64,000 nt of DNA, taken from contig NC_003280.10 in assembly GCF_000002985.6 (NCBI RefSeq), positions 7,622,501-7,686,500 on the forward strand, read 5' to 3'. The stretch comes from Caenorhabditis elegans. Taxonomy: Eukaryota > Nematoda > Chromadorea > Rhabditida > Rhabditidae. The translations under genes and the position numbers were made by a program. Shown here in pieces: positions 14,501 through 27,288 of the stretch. Position 1 is the first letter of the stretch. Each line of letters opens with the position of its first letter. Below the pieces are notes generated by a model. The model saw nothing but the letters and a program-made list of their open reading frames with translations, was not told the origin of the DNA and ran no database searches.

Positions 14501-17500
14501 AGCCGGGCGCCGAAAACAACGGATAACGACGAGACGCGGAGTGTGTGTGCGTAACGTTGAAAACGAAGAAGAAGCAGAAGAAAAAGAAGAATAAGACGAG
14601 ATAAAAAAAAATGGCACAGCAGTTGAAGAGTGGAAAAAGAATAAGAAGCAACTAATACGGGGCACACCGAATGGCTTTAGACGACGGATTTCTGGACAAT
14701 TCGCACGTCAGAATGAGCTAATCATCTAATCATCTAGTTGTTCTGTTTTTCTTTTTAATTTGGCTGAAAATGGTTTGTGAACGTTGACCAAAAAGTAAAT
14801 GAATATCTATAATTCATACGAAAATTATGTGAACTTTAAGTTCTACGCAGTACTTCAAAATGAGGCCTCTGAAAAAGTGCAAAGAGGCACTTCTTCTTAA
14901 GAAGACCACCATGAAGAAAGATCAGAAGATGGTTGATTTTGAAATGAAAACTGTGAAACGTTAAGAGAATGTGTGATTTTGTGGCATTTATGATAGATTA
15001 AAAAGAAGAAGGAAGAGAAAAAAACGAACTCAACAACAACTACGGCTTGGTCGTCGTCGTATTCCCTTTCGTGGTCATTCATACGGTCAAGAAAGATAGT
15101 GCCAAACAGCAGATGGGATGGATGATACTCGAAGGTAGTTCAAAGGAGGGTAACGTCTTCTCTTGTGTATTCAGTCGATTATCATCACACTGTTAAGATG
15201 AAGAAGCAGCAGCCTCTGCAGCAGCAGAAACAGAAGAATCAGCAAAGATACACGGGCGAAAAAAAGTGGGCGGAAATGACTTGGCGGACGAGATGACACT
15301 ACGACGACGGATACTGTTTCTTTTTTTTGACGGCCCTGTCCACTGACCCTCACTATCCGACCTCGTAATATTCGTCATATATATCCTTCCAGCTTTGACA
15401 ATTATGGACTCAAATCTTCTGGACGTACAAATAGTGTAACTGTCAGTATATGTGCGTTGCAGAAGCATTAGAAGTAGGTATTGAGAAAAAGAAAAGGTTG
15501 CCGCAGTTGATCACCGCGTCATTCAACATGATATCAGACCGGAAATAAGAGGACGGCCCCCGTAGGCGCAGATCATCTTTGAAGGTGTGTGTGTTCTTCT
15601 ATCGGATTTGCAAAAATGGTGATCGTTAATGGATAAAGAATGAAAATTGACTCTTTTGCTAGTTGCCATGATCTTTAAACAAGTATACATCAGACTATGA
15701 TATTGATAGTCAAAATGAAGATATAGTTCAACAACTACAAATCACAGTGTCAATTTGAAATGTGATAGACTTGATCAAAAAATCACTGTGGAATGTAGTA
15801 GTAGGAGAGAATTTTAAATTTCGAAAAATTAATGAATCTAATCTTAAATATGTCATAATTATTTACAGAAAATTTTAAAAATTTTACTGCTAATTAAACT
15901 TTTTTTAAATTTCAGCAAAAGTGAACAAGAGCAAAAAAGACATTCAGAAGTTTGATCAAGTTTTAAATTACTTAATAATAATAATATTTCAGACCAAAAA
16001 TAAATTCATAAAAAGAAGATAAAATCTATAAATTTTGAGTGGCGCATTAAAAAATTAATGTTTATTTTAATTTTATTTAGAATGATAACTTTTAAATTTA
16101 AATTTACTACAGGTAATTGCGATTTTACAATTTTAAAATTATCAGTCTGATTTTAATCAAATCTCATTCAGATCAACAGGAGGAGTATTGAAGTTGCTCT
16201 AGTTAAAAATCGAAGAAATTTACGTCAGTATTAGAAATCACAAAATTTTTTTTGAAAAATTGCAAATTATACAAATTGGAACATGAAAACTCCTAAACAA
16301 AAATTTATTGTGGAAGGTAATGTTTTCGGTCTAGTTTCCAAAAAATGTTAAACAATAATGAACTGATAGCCATAGATCATAGACTTAATGATATGTAAAC
16401 ATTGAAAAAATATGTAGAGAATTTAAAGTTTAATCAACAGAAAGAAAAGGTAAGGAATCATTGATCAAAATGTCTGAAAGAGTTGTTTGTAGAGACAAAA
16501 AATTTACAAATAAGGGATTCAAGGTTTTGTGATGTATCAAAAATTTGCAGAAACTCACACCATAAATTGTCTAGATTCATCGTCCAAATTAATCAAAAAC
16601 ACTGATTTTGGTGGGGAGCTGGCATTTGTTGGAGAGCAACATGGCATTACCACGACCATTGTGAGCAACACAAAAATGGTCGATCACTCTCTGGCAAGAA
16701 GACAACTGAGGTTGCAGCATGATAAACTCGGTGTGACGACTCTCTGATAAGCGATGACAAACGCTAGTGCATAGACGAAACCCGCTCGTTTCAGGCGGTC
16801 GCCGGTAAATGTTTGGGTGCATCAATTCATCGGAGCAACGTTTGGCATCAATTCACGTGAAGAAATTCGAAATTCGAAATTTCATGTTTTTGATTTGTTT
16901 TTTATCGAACTTTATTTGATTGTTATTGATTATTCTAGTCGCTTAGTGGAAGTCTCTCACAGTGTTTCTCAATTCTTCCAGAAATCGCACATTAGGTTCT
17001 GCAGGAATCCGGAAGGCCACGATTTTTGTACTTATCAGAACATGGTCACAATCAATGAGCGCGGCGACCTTCTGACGTCATGTACACACAACAAAATGCA
17101 AAGGTGATAATTACGCAGCACACTTTACGAAGTGTAATGATCATTCAATTTTTTTCTGAATTTTTTCTGCAATTAGATTCTCTCGCCTACTTTTTTTGTT
17201 CCTTCTTATATCCTTCAATACATAATTTTGCAGTATGCTCTTGAAGTTTTGAGTCCGCAGAGACAAGATGAAAGAGACGCAGATATGACGAGAAGTCTAA
17301 GAGATAAATGTTGTGGACCAATGATTCCCCGGGAGTCTTTCCACCAACTGCCACCCGTTTTTTTCTCTAGTTTTGCGAAGCCTCCTAGCTTGTCCTAATT
17401 GTGTTCAAAACGAGCAAAAAAGAAAAAGATGACGATTCCTTCGTTTTTTATTTTTTCCTCATCTTCTCAAGAAACGACAGCTCCGATGAGGCGATGGTTG

Positions 17501-19572
17501 ATGACAGGAAATTGACAAAAGCAGAAAGGAGGAGAAGACGTTGGGATGATGATGATGATGCTTCAGAAGACGTGTTGAGGAGCGTTTTGACATACTACTC
17601 AAGTACTTCACCCGAATCCTCATATATTCCTTTTCCAATTGCTCCCTACATTTGATGAAAATTCGAGGTGGCAACACACCGGCCAACCCAACCGAGAAGC
17701 CAACAACAGGCGGCTTCTTTTTCTTCTATCTTTTTCCACTCTTCTTCATCTTCAAGCTCCACCAGCTCCAGCAATACTCCCAACTCTCTCGTGACATCGG
17801 TCATCGTCGTCGCAACATTTATGGGGCCGTGGCGTTGCGGCGCCTGTGAGAAAACAGCATCCGTCAGGAGAGCACAACGGGATTATTACACACTCTTTGG
17901 AGCCAGGAGAGTGGCGTAGGAAAATTGCTATTGCAACTCGTTGGGACCTAATTGATTGAGTTTTTGATAATCAGAGAAAGAGAAAGTCAATGTTATTTTA
18001 TCGGAAACCTCTTTGATTTTTGCTTGGTCAAGTAAAAGAGTGTTTGTGACAGAAATTCGATTTTTCGTGTGGTAATCGTCATTCGTAGTTGTTTTGTGCT
18101 CCCCGCGCACAAGGCCTTCTACCCGCGCCACCCTCAAGGGGCTCATATCGGTCACACCTCAAACATGCGCTGCTCTCGTTTTCTACTCGCTTCACATACA
18201 CTCTCACATCGTCACAACTAACACTTCTTCTGCTTTTCCCTTTTTTGTTGTGTTGCTTCTGCATCTGCTGCGGCGTAGGTCTCCACCGATTCTTCAACAC
18301 TTTGTAATTCATTCTTTGATTCATTTCATCCATAAAAAGAGAAAGATAATTTGGAAGTGGTAGTGAGTGTGTGTGTGTGTACATGTGTTGAAAAATGAAT
18401 GAGGAAAGGCAGAAGAGATGCTCCAGAGGCCATGATTGAGGTGGAGTGGCTTCAGCTTAAGAAGACACAAGCCATGAGACACCTCGAAAAAAAATTTCAG
18501 AGATGTCGCTGGCAGCAGCGGTTGGCTCCAACTCCAGCTCCAATAGACACACTAGCTCTCCGCACACATACACACAACAGCGTCAACAAAACGTTCGAAA
18601 TTTGTTTGGCATGCATTCAGCATTCTCAATAGAGATGTTAAAGGAAAAAAGTCATATGTAAATTGTATAGAAATTGAATAGTTTGTATGGAATACAAATG
18701 ATATAAAATGATCATGATGACGATGATGATGATTATTGGGTCAAGAAGAGCAATTGGAGATAAGAAAAAAATTTAAGAGGATAAAAAGATAAAAGTTCGT
18801 TGATTCAGAAATTGAAGTGCTTCCTTCCGGAGATTAAAAACAAAACCAAAAGAGGAGAGTAAGAACAAAAATAAAAATTGCATAGTACTGGATGGTAAAT
18901 CATAAGGAAGTTTTTGAAATACATATTTCAGAAAATTGAACATAAAATTTAGAAAAAGAGAACAATCAGATGACCATGTTCATCATGCGTGTGAAGTTTG
19001 AGAAATTGAAAAGTTAGTCAAACAAAGAATAGGGAAAGATGTTTTTTCGAATTTTTCAACTATTTATCAATATTGTTTTTGAAAAATCTTGATACCTAAA
19101 GAAAAATGTATAAAATAACGTACCCGTGCTCATTGGACGCGATTGACGACGCCCGACTGACTGGTCGTAACGAAGACGCTTCTCGAAGATCATCACTGGC
19201 ACGGTAGAGAAACGACTCCCGTCTCGCATGTACCGAAGATGAAAGTGATGGCGTTAGATGAGCACCTCCAAGTCCATCAGCTGCAGTTGCCGAGCCGGCG
19301 CTGAACGTCGACACGGTAAGCTCGCGTGGTGGGTGGTAAGATGAAGCGGAAGAGGTCAATTTGTGATTACTGCCCGGAATAGTAACAGCTGATGTGCGCG
19401 GTGGTAATGCTGCGGGCGGTGTTCTCGACGTCGACGAGGCCGACGGCGAAGAGGTTCGAAAGAAGTTGTGCAAGTGGAGTTCGCGTCGGAGGCTCGAGAA
19501 TCCGAAGCCTCCGCCGCCGCCACTACCACCTGCCGCCGACGACGACGACGACGAGCCGCGTCTTCGTGGCAT
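5564..19572 (-). CDS. pde-4: cAMP-specific 3',5'-cyclic nucleotide phosphodiesterase, PDE4 type (UCR1-containing isoform)
   Basis: Hydrolyses cAMP to 5'-AMP in the cytosol. Minus-strand coding exons: 19572-19124, 11298-11205, 10354-10252, 9834-9758, 8523-8383, 7564-7142, 7090-6991, 6582-6428, 6209-6087, 6034-5852 and 5740-5564. Together they give 674 residues in one frame, starting at MPRRRG. The first exon is Ser/Gly rich and ends in UCR1 with RRESFLYR and [11 protein letters not shown]1 continues with [20 protein letters not shown]2 reads [20 protein letters not shown] and [19 protein letters not shown]. The catalytic domain has [19 protein letters not shown], the metal-ligand Asp in ADLSNPTKP, and the invariant Gln in EKSQVGFIDY, split by the last intron. 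The C-terminus is short ([20 protein letters not shown]...). The match to mammalian PDE4 is close along the whole length. The start inside the first exon is the least certain point, because an acceptor also lies within this exon at 19300. Confidence 0.93.
7565..11204 (-). other. pde-4 introns of the UCR region (8.4 kb repeat-rich, 8.5-9.8 kb, 10.4-11.2 kb)
   Basis: This span holds pde-4 exons listed under the gene, separated by introns of about 0.8, 1.2, 0.4 and 0.85 kb. The 7565-8382 intron contains a TG-rich simple repeat at about 8188-8222. The 8524-9757 intron includes a mixed-sequence block at about 8.9-9.4 kb that is GC-richer than its surroundings and contains TTGGCGCCTTG twice (near 9069 and 9218). 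Its function is unknown; a promoter for short pde-4 forms or a repeat remnant are both possible. I see no other gene. Confidence 0.5.
11299..19123. other. Large pde-4 intron with alternative first exon(s) and CT-rich DNA
   Basis: About 7.8 kb between the two UCR1 exons. It contains the 14266-14408 alternative first exon and several GC-richer blocks at about 11.8-13.2, 14.2-15.6 and 16.6-18.6 kb. These blocks carry pyrimidine-rich runs and CA/TG simple repeats (for example about 13029-13070 and 18364-18382), as expected around alternative promoters. AT-rich, featureless DNA lies between them, notably 13.3-14.2 and 15.6-16.6 kb. Many long open frames here are by-products of the skewed composition and lack splice context. 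Confidence 0.5.
14266..14408 (-). CDS. pde-4: Alternative first coding exon of pde-4 (short N-terminus)
   Basis: An open frame begins at ATG 14408 ([18 protein letters not shown]) and runs 47 codons, rich in Ser and Arg, to RARSNR plus CA. It meets a good donor (CA|GTGAGT, exon end 14266) just before an in-frame stop. The exon ends in phase 2, exactly what the acceptor of the UCR1 exon at 11298 needs. Splicing creates Gln and continues [12 protein letters not shown]. The resulting isoform would be 572 residues. It would lack the first half of UCR1, including the RRESFLYR phosphorylation motif, but keep its second half, UCR2 and the catalytic domain. Support is the phase-matched junction and donor; I see no transcript evidence. 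The first Met of the same frame lies further upstream at 14651, in a hydrophobic stretch unlikely to be coding. Confidence 0.65.
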
Positions 19573-20481
19573 TTGATATGACGAACGACAACAAGAGCAG
19601 AGCAGAGTGGCCCCTGGGCAGGACACGACAACCCGCTACTCTGTGCTCTGCCGCTGCTTCTACTGCTGGCTTGCCCAACTCGTCTTCTTCGTCGTCGGCT
19701 CGCGCTCCGAGCCATCATTCTCTCTTCTCTCACTGTCTGAGTTTCTTTACTTCTCGCCGTTTTTCCGACTTGTCTTGTTCGCTTCGGCACGAGTGCGCCA
19801 CGCCCTCCGCAGACTAACCGGGTCCCTGCCTCCTCCCCATTTTCGTTGCATATCACTGCGTCTCTCATCAGTGGTCCCTCATCTTCGGACAACCCTGACA
19901 CACACTCTCACACTCACAAGCCCTCATCTTTTTTCCTTTTTTCTCTTTTCTTCTTCCTTACTACATTTTTCGACTGCCCGTTTTTACACAATCACTCAAA
20001 CACACGCACACATTGAAGACATACGCACGAAAATCACAGCTCTGGAATCTTATTTTGTTTATATTTACTCCCTATTGCCTCCTTTTCTCTCTCGCTCTCT
20101 TTCTTTTTTCACACAATCGCAAAGCTGTCCATGTCAAAGCCATCGTCATTAACAAGTCATTGTTTCTCAGAATTTTTAATTGATAAATGCACTAGGTTGC
20201 ACTCTATAGGTTTACTGTATGTATGAAATTGTATGTATCGAACTTAATTTGAGAAGGAAGAGGGACCATGAATAATTGAAAAGTTCGGAAAATTAGCTAG
20301 AGAAGAAAAAGAAAACATCATACTGAGAGAGGAAAAGAAGTCTAATTAATAGTTAATAAGAAGCTGAGATATCTAATTTTGTTTCAATAAAATAATTTTT
20401 AAAAGCCACATTCTAACAACTTGTATTCATATTCTCTACTAGGTCATTATTCCATGCAAAATGTGTTCATCTAATAGTTAC

Positions 20482-20528
20482 CTCCTGGATCCTGGCACGA
20501 ACCACACCGTATGTCTTCTGGACGTCAT
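20482..20528 (-). CDS. pde-4: Alternative first coding exon of pde-4 with a PDE4 long-form signature
   Basis: The minus strand reads MTSRRHTVWFVPGSR from ATG 20528 to a donor AG|GTAACT, ending at 20482 in phase 2. It joins in frame to an internal acceptor at 19300 (GTTCAG|CG) inside the large exon, giving a 599-residue isoform. RRHTVWFV resembles the RRHSW...FDV segment found at the matching place in mammalian long PDE4 forms, just before the RRESFLYR motif. This supports it as genuine coding sequence. The same frame stays open upstream to about 20655, so translation may start further 5' in a longer exon. I see no convincing acceptor there, which fits a first exon. Confidence 0.6.
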
Positions 20529-23500
20529 ATCTTCGTCGCGAATCTGGAACGAGACGCCGCGACTCGAGTCGTAAGCAGTGGTCGGCAGTTTGGAGACGAA
20601 GGAGGCCGGCAGGCGTGTTCGTGAAGCAACAAACAGTGATAGGCAGTGATCTACTCTGATTAATTTAGTACTGTTGAGCTACTGAGTTGAGAATGAAAAC
20701 GAGTTGATTGAGAGAAAAAGGTAAAGACTGAAATAGAAAAAAAAATTCATGGGAATATGGAAGGAAAAGTAAAAAAAGTGAATGGGATACTTAGTCAAAA
20801 TGAATCGATTTTAGCATACGAATGTGGTGGTTAGAAATTGGTTTTTTATGAGCACTTACTGGTCTGATCTCGTCAACTATTTATGTTTTCAGGCAAAAAT
20901 GCTAATATTGCTCAGCAAGTATCGACGTCATTTGAAAAGTTTAACCCACAAAATTTGGCGATTTTGAAAACAGGACGAATTTAAAAATAAATTTCAGGAA
21001 AGTAAAATTATACCTCGTCTCTAGTTTCTAATAAGAGTAAGAGCAAAATCTCTGAATTTTTCGTTTCATTTGCTCAGTTCGATATGCTTCAAGTGGTGCT
21101 AAAACCACTAAAGTATCCCTCAAGAAGCATGAGTAAAAAATCATAAAATCAGCCAGGTGCTCTTGCATGAAGAACTTCATGTCATCAATCTTTCATTGAT
21201 AGCTCCACCTGCTTTGTCTGCTTTTCCTGGTGGCTGCACCCAACACACAGGAACCTCCATAAAATTCTTGTGGGACCTACAGTAATCACATCGTATGAAC
21301 TCGCTGTTTTGGAGTTACCGACTACGAACAAAAATTTATTCGAGAAGTGAAAAAGAAAACAAAAATCGTATCAATGTTTTTATATGAATCTACAAATAGA
21401 GAACAACTAGTGGGAATTAGGGAATATATAATTCTGTTTAAGGCAATTTATAGAGAATCCAAAATTTTCTCCCCACAAAAATTGTGTTGATTGGGTTAGG
21501 AGAAAGCAGGAGAGACAGACTGCGAACACTATTAGTACATTATTTATTCGTAGTAAGGACAGGAAGTGATAGGGGGCAGGAGAAAACTAGTTATTTTATC
21601 ATGAAACGTGATACAATAATACATAACTACGAGGGGCGTCGGGAGCGACACGAATTCTAGATGTTAAAATGAATGAATGATTGTCCGGAATGTAATACTG
21701 GGACAGAAACAAGTATTAATTATAACCTCTTGGCACATACTGACGGAAATGGAAAAGAGCTCCTCCCTGTGAAGGGTTGGACGGTAGAAGAGGTACTCGA
21801 AAAGACAATAATGAAAGAATAGAAGAGGGGGATGAATGACTAAAAATGAATCATTTCGATTCGAATTGGATCTGCTTTTTCTCATTATTCTCTCACTTAA
21901 AACAGCAAGAGAATCCCACAAAAAGAGGTTAACTAAAACAGAAAAAAGAGAGCACATATGCGAGTTGAAAATGAGTTGGAAGCAGCTTGGATAAGTTGTG
22001 CAAGAAGAGAAAAGGAAGGCACCCCATTTGCCCCACAAGGTACTTTGCCACCACCACCGCCCCATTCACTTCTCCAAAACTGCCCTTGTTTCATATAAAA
22101 AGGGTCCGACTTTTCTGTGTGAGCAGAGCCCAATTGCAGCAATGTGATCTCAGAATATATAATTCAACAGCTAGCTGACTGGTTTTTGAAGCGAACAAAA
22201 TAAATATGTACGCCTACACTTATGATACATTAATATTCAAAAAAATGTATAATTTCGTCAGAATGTATCTATTTAGCAGATTAAATAAAACAATTTTTCT
22301 AAAACTTAAGAATTTCAAAATTCAAAACCAATCCACTCGGAGAAGTTGTTTCCCTGGTTGGAACTTTTTTATTGAAAAAAGCGGAGCAAGCTTGTACGGA
22401 ATGACGTGATGTCGACTACACTGTTAAATATTAAACATTTGATCGGAGGTCTATAATCCCTATAGGTTATTTAAAAGTTTATATTAATATTTCAGGGAAA
22501 TTTGGGATGGAGCATCAGCAGTGGGAAAATTGTTTTTTTTTTGCACAAAAAAATTGGAAATTTTGTTTGCGCGACTCAATTATTTTAAAAGTGTATCAAA
22601 CAAATTATTTAAACTACAAATTAACAATTATAATCATGGTTAAATTGTTTGTACCAAAATTTTTTTAAATTCTCTAAATTTCTCAAAGAGTCCAAATTTT
22701 CCGAAAACTTTTAGTTTACCAATACTTTGGCTAGAAATTTGATAATTTGTTTTGAACTTCAATGGAAAATTAAACTATAATACACTTTTAAGATTAATTA
22801 TCTTAAATACAATTTTATTAACATTTTATTGATTGTGGGTTTAAAAACTGTTACCAGTTTCTTAGTTCAATGGTTCAAAAAATCATAATCAAATCAGAAA
22901 GTTTAAAAGTTTTTAAACAAAAAAACAATGTTCCTTTGATAAAATTATAAAATAGTACGATAAACGCTATTTTTCTCAGAAAATCTCTACATGTTTTATT
23001 GGTCATTTCCGTTAACCAAAACGAGAGAACCACCAAAAGAAACGAGGATTCAGATGTGAATGGACTCTTGTGAGAGCCACTTCTCAATAGACTCACATAC
23101 ATTTTCTATGCTCTCTTGACTTTTTAGATTTTATGAAATCGTCACTTTCAATGATCAGAATTTGCAACAAAAAAGATATATGTTTGTATTTGTAGAAGTA
23201 GATTTTGGAGAATCAAGTGAAAACTTATTGAGCGTCTGCTGTTCTATATCAATTGGTAGGAACTAGTGTTCAGAAGAAAAAAAAACAAGAGTGTCAAGAG
23301 GTATTCATCCGGTAGCAATAAAAACTGCTCACCGTTGATGAATTTGTTTGTCACTTGTTGTCTCCGGAGAGATTTTTTCTAATTTTTAACTTATTTTCAT
23401 TCTTTTTTTTTTGAATAGGCAATATGTCTCGCAACGCAAACTTTGAAATGTTCTCAACAATCTTTTGTTGGTTCCCAAAATTCAATAGGTATTGAAAGTT

Positions 23501-26500
23501 GAACCTTTTGTGTGAATCAAAAAATGTTTTTTTTTTCAGAAAAAAAAACCGTGATGAAAATTCATGAAAATTCATCCGAAATTAAAATATCAAGTTTTTT
23601 GCTTATAAATTTTTCACCTAAATTCAATTTAAAACAAAAAAAATATTATTTTTAGATTATTTGAGTTTTTTTTTCAAATTTAAAATGAAATCTGACTATT
23701 TTTGAAAACGCCTTTCAAGAAAAAAATGTCTGGAGAAATAAATACGTTTGATTCGAAGGATTTTTTGAAAAACAAACCCTCCCCCGAATTTTAAAGAAAA
23801 CTTCTTTGAAAAAACAATTTGGTTGCAAGCCACGAAATTCAGCATTTAATAGTAAAAAAAGAACAATAATTCTCAATTCGTAGCTCAGTTTCCATGACGC
23901 GACAAACACTAAAAAGTGGTGTTGGTAGTGACGAAAAGCCATGTCTACACTGGGAGCAGAAGTCTACACGGCAATGAAGATTTTGAACAGCTGTGAACAT
24001 CGGAAAACCTTCCAAAAAACGTATAAACTTGATCGGAAACGAGAATCAGGAAACCAAAAAGAGACGAAAAAGACTTATAAATAAATAATAAATGAGAAGG
24101 ACCAGGAGATCCGAGATTCTTTTGTAATGTGGGCATTATGCAATGAAAATACTTGAAAGAGAGAAAAGGAAATATCAGATTTCAGAAATGGTATATATTT
24201 TCTATGAGATGTGATTCACGTGGGTCGAAATTCTGAATGGATCAGGAAGGGGTTCTTAAGAAAAAAGATTAAATGAAAACAAAAGATGTTTTAAATGCCA
24301 ACGGAAAGCAGTTTTAACGATTGAACCATCTGTTTTGCAGAATGAAGTAAATTCGATGTTCTTCCCTAAGAATTATAGCTGTATATTCTTCAATATGAAA
24401 AGTTCAGAAAAATATTTATCAAACACTACAGGAGGATGTTCATGTACTAGAGAAGAGCAAAATGTTTAATTAAAGCACAATTGGACGGAGCATAATCTGG
24501 AATAAAGCTCGGGGAATAATTTCCAGCTAAGTTTTCAGTTTTTCAAATATTACAGTACTTTTATGAGGAGATTTTTTTGAATGAGCATGAAAAGGTCCAA
24601 CTGAAAAACTAATTTTCAAAAAATTCAACAATTCCACCAAAGTGCTCCGTTTAAAAAACTGTGAAAAATTATGAAAGCTTTTTTCGAAACTAATAAGATC
24701 AGGAAGTTTTTAGCGGAAAATTTTCTCAAAATTAGATCAAGGTTTTAAGGAAGAACAAGGAGAAGTTGTAGAAAAGGGATGTTAGTGAAGAAACTGAGAT
24801 GAGAAAGAAAACACGGAAAAGAAGAAGGAAAGACGTTGAAAAAACTAAGCCACAGAGAGCATTTAAGAAAATGGAGAAATCAGCAAAAAATAGGAGCAGG
24901 AGCAGGAAAAAAAGTAGAGAGAAGGCGTAAAAAATGCAATGAATGATTAGTCTTCAGATAGAAAACACGAAACGAATCAAGAGTACACGAATTGCCGTTT
25001 CGTATTTCAAGTTAGCTTCTCTTGTAGATGACATCGTCACCTTCAAAACAAAGAGTTCAGGCGCTTGCATTTCCAAAATTGAGAAACGGCAAAAGCTCAC
25101 GTTCTTGGGACTCGAAGCGTGTCAGTTGGGAACACAAAGTGGTCGAACATGGAGCTGATTCCGAGGAAAAAAGGGCACCCAAAAAACGAGGAAGGAAGGT
25201 CCGATTGGGTTGTTGGAGAGCTGTGAAGAGATACGAAGAGGATGGAGAGAAGGGAGAAGATGACGATTAAACCGGATATGCAGTTTTCTTCTCTCACCAT
25301 CTCCCATTTTCAAGCAAAAGAAAAACAACGAAGAGCTGACAGAAGGGTCATTTCAAGCACTGTTTGAAGAATAAAATCACGTCATTTGAGTGGTGGGACA
25401 GGGGCATTTCTGATTGGATCACAAAGATTTTCAAGGAATAAGAGAGGGCGTTGAGTTGGAATTTAGAGAGCTCATAGCCAGATTTGAGTAAGTTTTATTT
25501 ATTTTTATAAACTATTCGAATAATTCGGGTTTATAAAATTTTTTAAATAACCAAATACCGCTGGCAGAATTTTTCCAAGCATATTCTTTATTTTTGTGAG
25601 ACTTAATTTTTATATTTCGAAATTCGAATATCACACTTCTCAAAATCTTCGCCCAAACTCTTGGCAAATCACCAACTTTTCCTGGTCATATTCCAAAATT
25701 AATTTTCTTTTAAATTAAGATTTTGTTTTCTATTATATTTCGTTTTTTATACGTGGGTTTTACCAATTGTTTCTATTGCCACTACACTACCTTTTATTTA
25801 ATTAAAAGTATATCAGAATTACAGAAAAACCCATTGTGACATTTTTTGAAAGTCTCTCAACAATTGATAAACTTTAAACTTTCAGTTATGAATTGTTCCT
25901 TCACCAATAAGTTGTTAAACTCATAGAGAACACATAGGTGTTTAGTAATTTTTCATGTCTTTGAAATTTTCCTATAATTTGTTAAATTTAAAGAAAGGAA
26001 CTGAAATTTCTGAGGGGCGAAAAAACATGTTTGAAGAAAGCTTGAAGTGAGGTACTAAGATATTCAGTATTTATAAAATATTCATGTACTTGTTTGAAAA
26101 CTTGTGAATGGCGTTAAAATGTGTTCCATCTTCGTCACAAACAACATTCAAAAATGACATGGAACGCTCAGAAGGGGATTAGAAAGGGATTGGGTACATA
26201 AGTTTTTTTCTTAAATGTAAAAAACAACAAGGTGAGAAACAAAATTGAAATGAAAAATAGTGTAGTAGATCAAAACTGGAAGTATGAATGACTGAATGCA
26301 TCGGCGATAGGCCTGTCACGCGGGGAAGCATGCATATCACGTTACCATAATACGACGAGAAAAAATGGAATCGAATGAAACTCAAACTACCAAAGAATGG
26401 CCATAATGGATGGCCACAATGACAGAAAAAGGTGGCGCATAGCTCATTCACATGCAAATTTGAACATGACAGATGATGAAAAATCGGGCAGTAAAAGTGA

Positions 26501-27288
26501 TGGAAAAATGGGGAAAACGAGAAAAAAATATGATTGTAGATGTTGAGGGTGGAGTTGGTGGATTCATATAAGAAGAGTGAAGAAATAAAAGAACTTTCAG
26601 ACTGAACGGAACGACGGGACGGAAATCTTTTTGTTAGAGTCTTGTTTGGAAATGGCGAACACTAAAGGCGACGTCATCAGTCAACAAAACAAGTTGTGCT
26701 AACCAATTTGGGTGTGTTTGGACGGGAAAAGGAAGTTTTTGTTCCGATTATTTTCAGTGTTTGTGATACGGGTACAGTTTAAATTTATAGTTACGATTCG
26801 AGAAAATTGAACGTACATACGGTAGATGTATATTGAGAACGAATGGAAAGTTTTAAGTTCGAAAATATATTTTCCAGTTTGCACCCCTACTGACCTATTT
26901 TTACAGTTTATATCTTTCTCGAGCTGTTGCAAAATTGTCAACTACTAAAAAATAGAGACATATTCAAATATAATTTTTATCGGGCGTATTTTGATGAAAA
27001 ACAGAATGATATGTGCTATTAAATACATAAAATATTTGAACCTAAAAACTAACTTCGAATTTATTTCCTATTTCTCTTATTGTCTTGAAAAGTTGCAGTT
27101 ATAACTTATCATAGAATATTTGGCAATTATTCGACTTCATGGAAACATTTGGCAATTTTTTACAGTTTTTGATAAAGATGAGGGACGTTTTTAGCGCAAT
27201 AATCTCTCTTCACTCCCATCTGTTTTACCTATACATTTTTGAATCACAAATTGACCTCTTTCTGTAAAAAATTAAAGAAAAAACTCAC
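20529..27288. other. Long 5' intron(s) of pde-4, no gene seen
   Basis: AT-rich DNA with scattered GC-richer blocks (about 21.5-22.1 kb and 24.9-25.4 kb). No exon with matching acceptor, donor and coding character was found on either strand. It separates the membrane-type exons from the rest of pde-4 and probably contains promoter elements for the 20.5 and 19.6 kb starts; I cannot point to specific sites. Confidence 0.5.

Noticed and set aside
19392..20152. Long plus-strand open frames opposite the pde-4 UCR1 exon
   Set aside because: They are complements of Ser/Arg/Gly-rich coding and pyrimidine-rich 5' sequence, with no splice context and no recognisable domain.
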